Of a DNA stretch of 64,000 nt, positions 11,497 to 20,542 are shown piece after piece (the stretch's first letter is position 1; every line of letters begins with the position of its first letter). The stretch is from Gonatopus flavifemur (lineage: Eukaryota > Arthropoda > Insecta > Hymenoptera > Dryinidae). The stretch covers positions 1,984,001 through 2,048,000 of the forward strand of contig JAFFJZ010000029.1 in assembly GCA_018340375.1 (NCBI GenBank), read 5' to 3'. The notes under the pieces were generated by a model. The model made no database searches and had not been told where the DNA came from. It saw only the letters and a program-made list of their open reading frames with translations. The position numbers and the translations under genes were made by a program.

Positions 11497-11690
11497 ATCA
11501 CTATGGTGACAAATCAGATTCATGAAATCGTACTTATTTTTGTACTGTGATCCGGCTCCATCAGAAAAATAATACAGCTTCTAACATTTTTCGTTCCAAA
11601 CTCTTTTCTCAAAAATTCCACTAGCTAAAGCTTTAGCTACAGTACAAAAATAAGTACAATTCCATGAATCTGATTTGTCACCATAGTGAT
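11497..11690. mobile_element. Small palindromic MITE
   Basis: Ends ATCACTATGGTGACAAATCA and its complement at 11671-11690 form inverted repeats of about 60 bp; the shared 'gtacttatttttgtactgt' block lies near both inner edges. It is nested in the TTA-flanked element, immediately before the transposase-like fragment. Confidence 0.7.
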
Positions 11691-12107
11691 CTTGGAGTCG
11701 ATGCAGAGTGGAACTTCTTCGCAACGTCACACTGCATCGGAGCGTGCGACGGTGTAGGAGGATCTGTAAAAAGACATGCGTATTAAGCGAATTTGCAACG
11801 TGTCAACGACAAACATATAACAAATGCGAGGACATTATACGAATGGGCGAGCAGTTTTCCCAAGAAAATAAGTTTCAGCTCCTGCTCGCATTTGAATCAT
11901 GATTTAAATAAAAATCGATTGGCGCAACATTTCGCAGATGCTAAAACTGTCAAGAATACACGAAAGTTTCACAATTTTAACTCTGTAGATTCAGATAATA
12001 TAGCTTGTAAGATATATTCCAAAGATGAAAAGGTTACAATCACTCGAATGACTAAAAAGACTCGAGTTCATTCCTCGGTGTTCGCAGAACGTAGGCTTAG
12101 GCGCTGA
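11691..12107 (+). pseudogene. Orphan transposase-like fragment (ATSH..GACDG.GG family)
   Basis: The plus frame reads DLGVDAEWNFFATSH.IGACDGVGGSVKRHA, a stop, then NLQRVNDKHITNARTLYEWA. This aligns with the ORF at 25078-25653 (WHFQATAHGKGPCDGAGG, then ASLQMTTDQISTPKELYDWA). The second half continues in another frame to 12107. I recognise it as a protein type found repeatedly in arthropod and other animal genomes, but cannot name the superfamily. The upstream part, with the SDG motif, is missing. The fragment is broken by at least one stop (near 11790) and is not functional. Confidence 0.6.
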
Positions 12108-12429
12108 ACGTAGAGTAAACTTGCATCGATGAGGATTGATGCTGGGTTACAGAATGAGTCGTGGAGTCAAATGTTTTTGCAGATTCTTATAATGGAAGGT
12201 TCGAGCAACATTTTGCGCCCGGAATCTAGAAGTTTGAAGCATGAGAAGATTGTTAAAAATTCAATTGTTTATTCAATTGTTATAAATAAATAGGTAATCA
12301 AATGAATTCACAAATATCGTTTATGTTTTTGGAAGTACAAACTTTTTAGAATCCCTCATGGAATTTTCATAACATTCCGTTAAAAAGGCCCCAAGTGATT
12401 GATTTTTCAATCGAAAGTGATTGAAATCT

Positions 12430-13530
12430 GTAAAAAAATTTCACCGGAAAATTCCAGTACATGTACTGGAAGTCATTAACCTGTACATGTACCGGAAAAT
12501 TTCAGCACATTTGTACTGCAAAAATTCAGTGCAAACGTTATGGAATTTCCGCATCAAAACTGGAAATTTTCTGAGCCTCGGTACTGGAATTTTTCAGTAC
12601 ACGAGCTGGACTTTTCCAGGACATGTACTGGAAAATTAATGCTGAAAATATCCATGAAAATTGAAAAAAAATTGCTCACGCAAAGTGATTTTGCAGGGTC
12701 CTTGTGTTCCAAGATGATTGAGAAACTTTTGATCGTTCATTTGGATGGACAGAAACTCATGTCTACCTAACAGGATTTGAACCCACACTTTTCTACCTGC
12801 CTACCAACTGAAACCTAAGACCTAACCGATGAGCTATAGCGCGACATGTTGGAAGGCCAGCTTGGGTTACTACATATGCTTCATATCTAGAACACAAGAG
12901 GATAAGTCTTGGAAAAACCTCATATATCAATTTCATTGGCTACAATTACAATTATTATTCAAAATCTCAATCAGGAAATTTTTAATATAAAGACTTGAAA
13001 TTTTTCCTGCCAGAAATGACGAAGTCCAATAGAAGTGGAAAATTTCAGTGCAAGAGTGATTAAATTCCGTTGCATAGCAACTGGAAAATTCCATCACACG
13101 ACCTGAAAATTGCAGTTCAAAACCTGTATAATTCAATTGCATAGTAACTGGAAAATTCCATCACAAAACCTGAGAATTGCAGTTAAAAACCTGTATAATT
13201 CCAGTATACCAACGATTAGGTTTTTTTTTCTAAATTCCAAATTTTTTCTCAAGTCCTTTTTGAGGGAATATTTTTTTTTGGTGCACAAGAACTATATAAT
13301 TGTAGTACGAGCCGGTAAAATTTTCGCGAAATCATGGCAAAATTTCAGTACATCATCTCAAACTTGAAAATTCCAGTACAATGACTGAATTTTCAGTTAT
13401 GCTTGGTAAATTTTCAGTAACGTAACAACAAAATCTCTGTACATGTACTGGAATATCCATATTCCAGTACTAGCACTGGAAATTTCCAGTCCAGTTGCAC
13501 AGTAAATTTCCAGTTTTTTTTATATTCAAA
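12430..13530. repeat. Degenerate 'CTGGAAAATTCCAGTAC' repeat field
   Basis: Many imperfect, partly palindromic words of the type 'ctggaaaattccagtacatg' and 'ggaaatttccagtccag' occur on both strands, with irregular 20-60 bp spacing. No coding frame is credible. It occupies the interior of the TTA-flanked transposon and is interrupted by the tRNA-like sequence at 12760-12845. Confidence 0.6.
12760..12845 (-). other. tRNA-like sequence (SINE head or tRNA pseudogene)
   Basis: Minus strand shows an A-box-like TAGCTCATCGGTTAG and a B-box-like GGGTTCAAATCC about 55 nt further on. This matches an internal RNA polymerase III promoter layout, but the spacing is long and there is no clean cloverleaf. 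A similar sequence with the shared core 'gttaggtttc.gt.ggtagg' occurs at 23375-23456, which favours a dispersed tRNA-derived element over a real tRNA gene. Confidence 0.55.
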
Positions 13531-13680
13531 CATCCATATAAACAATAAAAATTGAAATCTCGCAAAATCCTTTGGGGATATGTGACGGGGATTGGTATGA
13601 ACATTCATTTGATCCATCTTTCAAGGAAATCGACGACCCAATGGTTTTTGGGGTGCTCACTTGACGTGTTTTGTCTCTTA

Positions 13681-14902
13681 AGAATTTTAATTCTATCAAG
13701 CTTCAATAAACGTAAATCTCACAGAGATTATTGGTCCCTTGACCCTCTTTTGTGTTGCGAAATTGTTCGATCTGTCATGCCACGTGATACTTTTCTTGAA
13801 ATCAAATCGAACAAAAAGTATTCGAAAACTGGCGATGAAAAAAAGATGATGAAACTTGGCGAGTTCGGGTATTGTTGAAAAAATTCCGCAAGAATATTCA
13901 GGAATTTGGGTTTTTTGAATCCGCGTTATCGGTGACTAAATCTTATGCCAGAACCAGCTTGAAGCAATTCATCCGCGGAAAACCGATACGATTCGGTTTG
14001 AAATTTTTGGGGACTTTGTTCAGCAAACGGATATTTGTTTGATCCCGATGTGTACTGTGGAAAGGGATCACGAGTTAATGAACTAAACAAATGCGTCCTC
14101 GCTACAAGAGTTGTCATGCATCTATTGGATGAATTTTTCAAGGATACACCCTCCTCTAACATATCGAAATACCATTTGTATCATGACAATTATTTTACTA
14201 GCGTTCATCTCATGTGACACTTAGAAAAATTGGGACTGAAATCCACAGGAACTATTCGAGACAACAGAGTATCGGCTGAAAACATAGTTGATAAAAAAGC
14301 TCCCAGACGCACATTTGTTTCGAAACATGATCAAAAGGGTGGGATCAATTATATCAGTGTGATGGATTCTAAGCAGGTCTCCATAGCTTCATCAGCTGTA
14401 GGAGTGACTTCAATGTTACCCTCGGAACGATATAGTGCGGAAGATCGTCCAAGAATATCTCTTCCATTCCCTCACGCTTCTCATGTTTACAATCGATTCA
14501 TGGGTGGAGTAGATCTCCACGACAGTCACTGCAACAACGTGCAGACATGTATACGTAGTAAAAAGTGGACTTACGTAGTTTTCACACGTTTAATTCAAGC
14601 CGCTATCACAAATGCACTTGTGATTTATAATTTATCAGATCCTGAATCAAAAAAGATTGGTACGAAAGATGTTGCTCTGAGTGTTGCTAGACATCATTTG
14701 GATATTGGACAGAAGAAGTATAATGAAAACCATAACTTTCGTCGCAAAACAAGTGAGAACAAATGTTCCAACGAAGGAATATATTATTCGCACATATATA
14801 CTATACTGCTGCACTTGTGATTTGTATTATTGTCGAAGTTGTGGAGACAAATTTCATGCAAATCTTGGAGGGATAAAAGCCCTCTATCGATGATTCAGGC
14901 TT
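13681..14902 (+). pseudogene. piggyBac-like transposase, catalytic and C-terminal part
   Basis: The frame resumes with RILILSSFNKRKSHRDYWS, then EIVRSVMPRDTFLEI and LKQFIRGKPIRFGLKFWGL. The second catalytic Asp is in HLYHDNYFTSV and the third in MGGVDLHD. The first one, expected in an L-S-V-D-E block, is lost (LSVTKSYART). There is an in-frame TGA after SVHLM (14215-14217), frameshifts near 13850-13960 and near 14770, and the C-terminal cysteine finger (CCTCDLYYCRSCGDKFH) is in a third frame. The protein would cut and paste at TTAA; this copy cannot. Ends at 14893-14895. Confidence 0.85.
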
Positions 14903-15085
14903 AAAGATGAACAGAAGAAGCTTGTTCAGTCATGTATGAAGTCATAAGTGAAAAAGAGGAAACCTAAAAAAGATCATAGAAATATAATTGAAAAATTTGA
15001 AAAAATCAGAAAATAAAAACAATACAAAAATATTTAAAACTCAGAAAATACAAAAAAAAGAAAATAAGAAACTTTTTCCGTCCAC
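14903..15085. other. AT-rich 3' flank of the piggyBac transposase
   Basis: A-rich sequence (many 'aaaaaa' and 'gaaaat' runs) between the transposase end and the right terminal repeat. Probably the 3' untranslated region; no gene. Confidence 0.4.
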
Positions 15086-15866
15086 CTCTACGTGGTTTGA
15101 GTTGGGAAACGTTCATGTGAAACGGCTAACAGACGGAAATAACCAATTTTCTTCAGTAAAACCCTGTATAAACATTATTGCATGATTTTGAGGCATATCA
15201 TGATTTTCGGTATGCCACATTGGATCCGCTATCTCGAATTTTTGAAATCTCACTCCAAATACGTTATCAGCGACCCCAAATATCCCCTCGTATACACATT
15301 TTCCCATGATTTAGAAGCATTTCATGAATTTCAGTATGCCATATTGAATCCGCCATCTTGGATTCTGAAAATCTGGTGCTGGATTCGTTGTCAGTGACCT
15401 CAAGAACCCCAGTATACTGATTTTAATCCATCTTTGAGACTTTTTTTCGAATTTTCATCCGTCATCTTGGATTTTGAAAATCTGATGATGAATTCGTAAT
15501 CAGAGACCTCAAAAACCTCTGGGTACTTCTTTTGAAGAATATTAAACGGGTAAAATTATATGTTCTATCCATTTCCCCCAGATTCTCAGAATTGCGAGTT
15601 ATTTTGATGAATATATGGTGAATTGAGAGAGATTAGGTCTCCTTCGAGTCAGGGAAAAAACTCCATCTCAGAGTTGAGATATTTTTTGCACCCTTGGTTG
15701 ATGTTTTGAATAATTCTATGTGCACTTCCAACCTGTGAAAAAATCACAAAGTCGAATATCCTCCAATTTTTTGTTGACTTTTCATTTCAAAGCGGCCATA
15801 TCGGTATTCCAGCGTCATCTGAATGCAATTTTGACCTCAGCAATCGAGAGAGCAACCTCGGAAATA

Positions 15867-17105
15867 TTAGGCGTACAACTTTGCTTCCGTCGTTTTGCAA
15901 TAGATGGCTGTAGCGGTAAGTATTTGTAAACATAACGCCATCGAAATATTAGTCGATTTGTGTCTGCATCATAAAGTTATTCTCGATTAAACATGTCAGC
16001 TCACGAGCCAAATTTTCGTCATTTGCGGGAGATTTTAATTTTTTGCTTTAATATGAAGAAATCTGTGGCTGAGGCTCATCGAATGCTCTCAAATATGGTG
16101 AGGCCGCTATTAGTGAAAGAACGTGCCGAGAGTGGTTTCAACGCTTCAAGAACGGTGATTTTAACGTCGAAGACCAGCATGGCGGTGGAAGAGAGAAGGT
16201 TTCAGAAGAAGCAGAATTGAAGGCATTAATTGATCAAGACTCGTGTCAAACGCAACAAGGATTAGCAGGATCATTGGGAGTGACGCAACCAGCCATTTCA
16301 AAACGCCTGAAAGTCATGGGAATGATTCAGAAACAAGGAAATTGGGTGCTGCCGTACGAGTTGAAGCCGAGAGATGTTGAACGGCGTTTTTGTGTTTGTG
16401 AACAGCTGCTTGCAAGGCAAAGACGGAAGGGATTTTTGCATCGCATTGTGACTGGGGACGAAAAATGGGTTCATTACGATAATTCCAAGCACAGAAAATC
16501 ATGGGGATATCCCGGCTATGCTTCCACGTCGACGGCCAAACAGAATATTCACGGTTCCAAGGTTATGCTCAGTATTTGGTGGGACCAGCTCGGCGTAGTG
16601 TATTATGAGTTGTTAAAACCGACTGAAACAATCACAGGCGATCGTTATCGAACGCAATTAATGCGTTGGAGCCGAGCATTGAAAGATAAACGGCCGCAAT
16701 ACAACGAGAGACGTGATAAAGTGATTTCACAGCATGACAATGCTCGACCCCATGTTGCGAAAGTGGTCAAGACATACTTGGAAAATTTGAAATGGGAAGT
16801 CCTACCCCACCCGCCGTATTCTCCAGACGTTGCTCCATCGGACTATCACTTGTTTCGATCAATGGCACACGGCCTAGCTGACCAGCACTTCCGGTCTTAT
16901 GAAGAAGTAAAAAATTGGATCGATTCGTCGATCGCTTTAAAAGATGACCAGTTTTTCCAACGCGGGATTCGTATGCTGCCCGAAAGATGGGAGAAAGTAG
17001 TGGCCAGCGATGGGCAATACTTTGAATCATAAATGTATAACCAGTTTTTTACGATAAAGCCTCGAATTTCGGAAAGAAACGGCGGAAGCAAAGTTATACA
17101 CCTAA
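15867..17105 (+). mobile_element. Mariner transposon (DD34D, mauritiana-like)
   Basis: Inverted ends TTAGGCGTACAACTTTGC and, complemented, TTAGGTGTATAACTTTGC, with TA at 15865-15866 and 17106-17107. Length 1239 bp, usual for mariner. The left piggyBac arm supplies the uninterrupted version of the target. Confidence 0.9.
15993..17032 (+). pseudogene. Mariner transposase (one frameshift)
   Basis: Starts MSAHEPNFRHLREILIFCFN, continuing to about 16098, where one base is missing; the frame then resumes as EAAISERTCREWFQRFKNG. A helix-turn-helix N-terminus (QPAISKRLKVMG) precedes the catalytic domain: first Asp in HRIVTGDEKWVHY, second in SQHDNARPH, third in YSPDVAPSDYHLF, with 34 residues between the second and third. 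It ends ...ERWEKVVASDGQYFES, a mauritiana-subfamily-like C-terminus. It catalyses cut-and-paste at TA. The single frameshift is the only disabling change I see, so the copy is probably young. It lies within its terminal repeats. Confidence 0.9.
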
Positions 17106-17212
17106 TAGTAGGTAAGGTATTTTCACTGTGAGTTTTTGATGATTTATATATCATTTGCAACGTTTAAGATTACAGTTGAAATCCTGCATTCTCCAGACCT
17201 AATGGGTTAACA

Positions 17213-17481
17213 CACTGAGAGAAAAACTTTGCTAAAACAGCACATGTCAAGAATTTTTCTTTGTTGATATGACAAATCCTCTCGTTGAAATCACAAAGAG
17301 TTTGTTATCACAGCAAAATTCTTACTCTTCAAGCGCTTGCTGACTCAGCAATTCAGCATTGTAGATATACTTTAATTTGATAATTTGCTGAATAAGCAAA
17401 TATTTTGCTAAAACAGCAAGTTTTTTGTTGTAACAGCGTATTTTTAAAGATCGCTATTTCAACAAGAATTTTTCCTGCGTG
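17213..17481. mobile_element. CACTG-ended MITE
   Basis: Ends CACTGAGAGAAAAACTT and, complemented, CACGCAGGAAAAATTCTT. Internal 'ttgctaaaacagca' words repeat. It abuts the TTAA at the right end of the piggyBac element. Flanks are CA and TA, so the target duplication is imperfect. Confidence 0.5.
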
Positions 17482-17747
17482 TATCGATCGACAAAATTCA
17501 ATAGAAATGAATCCAAATTTTGCATCGGGAATTTCTTATTAACCCAATTCTCATTCAACATCACCAATTCCTCACTTCAGGGTTTTTTTTTAATTCAGAT
17601 ATCCTTCAATTAGTTTGATTCGAAGTGCACATCTGATTTATTGCTATGTATTCTTACATCGTAACCCTGAGAAATATTTTGAATTAATGTACGGAGTTTT
17701 TTGTAGTTTGTCTCGGAAAAATTGTACCGCTCGTATCACGTTGAATA

Positions 17748-17982
17748 CACTGAAAGGATTTTGTTGTTAAAATTACCGTGAAATTCCAGTAATCGAAGGA
17801 CAAGTAAAAACTTTTCAAAAAATTACTGTGCAGCCTGTGAAAATGAGTGGGTTTTTGAAAAGTTGGATGTGATATTTCCTATAAGTTTCACAAAATGCAC
17901 AGTAATATTTTCAAAAAAATCCCTACTTGTCCCTCGATCACTAGATTTTCACGGTAATTTTTCAAATAAAATTCTTCCTGTG
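17748..17982. mobile_element. CACTG-ended MITE with TA target duplication
   Basis: CACTGAAAGGATTTTG at the left; complemented right end CACAGGAAGAATTTTA. Both ends continue into 'aaaattaccgtgaaa'. TA precedes and follows. Non-coding. Confidence 0.65.
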
Positions 17983-18266
17983 TACGGTTTAGATATTCGA
18001 AAGAGTTTATTTTTTTTGGAGGAAGAATTTTCAGACATTGCTGCCATTGTTACCTCATTATTCTACTACTGTGTTCAGAAAGTAAGGTGACATTTGAATT
18101 CAAATTCCGCGCGCAAATGTATTTCGGGAAGTGCTCTTATTTTTAGATTGACAGGACTATCCTTGATATCCGTGCTAAGGGTCACATCTGAATATTCATT
18201 AATGTTTGAGATACCTTTCGGTCCATAAGCTGCTAAAATTAAATGTTCCGATTTTTATAATCTCTG

Positions 18267-19002
18267 CATTCGTCGAGCAAAGAAATTGCATTAAATTTTG
18301 TTTGCGGGATCAATTTTCTGCTGCCGAAATGTTGGGAATGGTAAAGAAAGCCTTTGGTGATGAGGCTATGATGTTGAGGAAAAATGTTTACGAGTGGTAT
18401 GAAGAGTTCCAAGAAGGTCAAGAACGTGTCGAAGACGAAGAGCGTCCCGGTTTACCGTCAACCTCAACTGACGAAGCTCACGCCCAAAAAATCGAAGATT
18501 GGGTGCCCCATGTGGGAAAAATGTTCAAAAATGTATACAATCGTACACAACTTGTATACAATTGTATAAATTTGGACATTTTTTCCACATGGGGCTTGCA
18601 AACCTTTGATTGGCAATTAGAGATCTTGCTGATGATGATGGCATTTCAAAAGGATTAGTCAATACCATTTTGAACTTTTGGTTTTTGCACCACGACAATG
18701 CACCGTCTCACACTGCATTCATTCTTTGTGGCCGATTCGGGAAAAACTCGACCCATATCGTTCCACAACCACTTGATTTGGCACTGGGCGACCTGTGGCT
18801 ATTCAACAATCTCAAAAAACCGCTTCGGGGACACCGTTTCGAGTCGATAGAAGAGATACAAGCCGGATGGAAGAGAGAGTTGAAGGCCATACCGGAAATC
18901 GACTTTAACAACTGTTCCGAAGATTGTAAAATCTGTTGGCATAAGTGCATTGTATCCCGGAGGGATTACTTTGAAGGCGATGAACTTGATTTGGGAGAAT
19001 GA
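18267..19002 (+). pseudogene. Mariner-type transposase, deleted
   Basis: The N-terminal part reads QRNCIKFCLRDQFSAAEML, YEWYEEFQEGQERVEDEERP and STSTDEAHAQKIED, interrupted by the MITE at 18506. It resumes with AIRDLADDDGISKG and, after a deletion of well over 100 residues that removed the first catalytic Asp, FWFLHHDNAPSHTAF (second Asp). The third Asp region is shortened (QPLDLALGDLWLF). The C-terminus is SRRDYFEGDELDLGE, irritans/cecropia-like. Start codon not certain; frame opens before 18267. Not functional. Confidence 0.8.
18506..18594. mobile_element. Palindromic MITE 'CCCATGTGG', copy 1 (89 bp)
   Basis: CCCCATGTGGGAAAAATGT pairs with ...ACATTTTTTCCACATGGGG. The centre holds 'tgtatacaattgtata' repeats. 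It sits inside a mariner transposase frame; flanking codons join with no duplicated bases, so no target duplication is seen. Other copies: 19997-20095 and 30450-30579. Confidence 0.75.
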
Positions 19003-19057
19003 GTAAAGATTTTTCATAACATATGCTATGTCATCTTACTTTTTGAACACAGTAGTA

Positions 19058-19607
19058 TATTTGTGCCTGAGAGGCATATACCCATGAAATGAATGAATAA
19101 AATGGAATGAAATGACATAAGGAGGGACTGAGATTATCAACGGCCTTACATGGAGCATCAAGAGAAACGGATAAAACTTTCCTACTTACTTTTGAACAAT
19201 TGTGATTAATAAATGAGAATTTTTAAATATGCAGCGGTTAAGTGTGCTACTAAGATTCCTCTCGGAATATAAATTAAAAATCTAGAGTATAATTTTGGAA
19301 TAGGAGGAAACAAGTTATGGAAACTATTGATATTTGTAGGTTATCACATTTTTAATTGTTTGCAGTTTCAATCTGATATTCAGGGTTCATTCTTGGCACT
19401 GTGCTTCATCACTTCATTTTGGGAATTTGAATATATCGCTCAATTGTTCGGGAAGTATACGTAGCAAAGTTTTTCAAGTTTCTTTCAAGCTCCCATGGGC
19501 CTTGATATTCAGAAAGATATTTGTCAACTCGAGGAAGAAAAGCGTCGTTGATGACGAATCGTAGTGAGTTCACCAAAAATTCGTAGTGAATTTTCCATCA
19601 TTTGACA
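19058..19607. other. No gene recognised
   Basis: AT-rich intergenic sequence; no terminal repeats or convincing ORF. Confidence 0.35.
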
Positions 19608-19730
19608 CACTGGAAAAAAAAATAATGCTTATCCAACCTGGAAAGAATGTTAATTTGGTTTGAATGTTGACCAAGTTGGCATCTGTGACCAATGTGTCCA
19701 ACTTCATGCTGGGTTAGCATTATATCAGTG
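19608..19730. mobile_element. CACTG-ended short MITE
   Basis: Ends CACTGGAAAAAAAAATAATGC and, complemented, CACTGATATAATGCTAACCC. 123 bp, no coding capacity. Target duplication not clear. Confidence 0.45.
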
Positions 19731-19996
19731 TTGATTCAGGATTAAGGGATGATATCACCTTCTAGCCGAAACATTTGCCATTTTCCAAGACCTCCCATAG
19801 AAGATGGAAACATTTTCAAAACATAGGGTTCTACTATGTCAACTTTTACTATTCTCTATTTGCAATATGGATTTTTGGTGAACCAACTACGAATATGCTT
19901 TGGTGATTCTCTCTTGCCTTGAATTTATATGGTTATTTTTGTGAATATTGCTAAAGTCAGTCTTTTCATGTTCGTTAGCAATCTCTGAGAAGTGAG

Positions 19997-20095
19997 CCCA
20001 TGTGGGAAAAGTTTCCAAAAATGTATATAATTGTACACGAATTGTATACAAATTGTGTACAATGGTATACGTTTTTGAACATTTTTTCCACATGG
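19997..20095. mobile_element. Palindromic MITE 'CCCATGTGG', copy 2 (99 bp)
   Basis: CCCATGTGGGAAAAG at left and TTTTTTCCACATGG at right, with about three internal 'ttgtatacaaattgtgtac'-type units, one more than copy 1. Confidence 0.75.
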
Positions 20096-20542
20096 AAGAT
20101 CACGTCCCTTCCAATGGAAAACTCATAACGACAAAGCCCAATGTAACATAAATGGGAATTTGTGACTTTTTTCCCCTAATTTGTTACCTCCCCGTGGGAT
20201 GATTGCGGGTTTTCTAGGGGGATATTCTTAATACCTGTCCTTGATATCCTTTTTATCCATCCTTGGTAGTATCTGCTTCCTTTACGTGGTCGGGAGGATG
20301 AGTATCTCAGATTTGGGTTTCTTTTTCGGGTGAAATAAACTACTCGAGAGGGAGAATACAAGCTGAGAGAAACTAAATCATCCCAACGCCAGGAACAGCG
20401 GCAAAAACGGAGGGAAAGCAAGGGGAAACTACCTTCCTTGACATCTTCTGATATTCCCGGGGAAATGATATCTTTTTCCAAACCTAGAATTTTGAAATTT
20501 TGATTTATTGCAGAAAAAATAAAATAAAGCGACAACAACAAC

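Larger units (their letters stand above)
11365..13677. mobile_element. DNA transposon with 3-bp TTA target duplication
   Basis: TTA at 11362-11364 and 13678-13680 flank inverted ends GAGACGAAACACGTCAAGT and GAGACAAAACACGTCAAGT (right end complemented). The inverted repeats run about 135 bp (11365-11500 and 13545-13677). Counting TTA once, the piggyBac transposase frame continues across the site, so the boundaries are exact. Inside are a nested MITE (11497-11690), an orphan transposase fragment (11691-12107), a tRNA-like sequence, and a long run of degenerate 'ctggaaaattccagtac' repeats. Superfamily unknown. Confidence 0.8.
15086..17206 (-). repeat. Right terminal inverted repeat of the piggyBac-like element (with mariner inside)
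   Basis: Inverted copy of 94-1105, interrupted by the mariner at 15867-17105. The sequence on both sides of the mariner ('gcaacctcggaaata' and 'gtaggtaaggtatttt') is contiguous in the left arm, which gives the empty site. Carries about two and a half diverged 'GATGGCGGA' units versus four in the left arm. Confidence 0.75.
90..17210. mobile_element. Nested piggyBac-like transposon with ~1 kb inverted repeats, TTAA-flanked
   Basis: A TTAA lies at 90-93 and another at 17207-17210. Just inside them the two ends are inverted copies of each other: left arm 94-1105, right arm 15086-17206 once the mariner at 15867-17105 is ignored. The right end reads inward from TTAA as CCCATTAGGTCTGGAG, a CCC start typical of piggyBac ends; the left end is a diverged CTCATCAAGTCCGGGAG. 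Transposase remains lie inside on the plus strand (11225-11364 and 13681-14900). TTAA target duplications are an established piggyBac hallmark. The 17 kb size comes from later insertions: Gypsy pol, LINE pieces, foldbacks, a TTA-flanked transposon and mariner. The transposase is broken, so the copy is not autonomous. Confidence 0.75.
18066..19055 (+). mobile_element. Internally deleted mariner-family transposon
   Basis: Ends CTACTGTGTTCAGAAAGTAA and, complemented, CTACTGTGTTCAAAAAGTAA, with TA at 18064-18065 and 19056-19057. Inside is a broken transposase on the plus strand, plus a palindromic MITE at 18506-18594. About 990 bp, short for the family. Confidence 0.85.

Noticed and set aside
12760..12845. 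Functional tRNA gene
   Set aside because: A/B-box-like words are present but spacing is long, the acceptor stem does not pair by eye, and a similar degenerate copy exists at 23375-23456.
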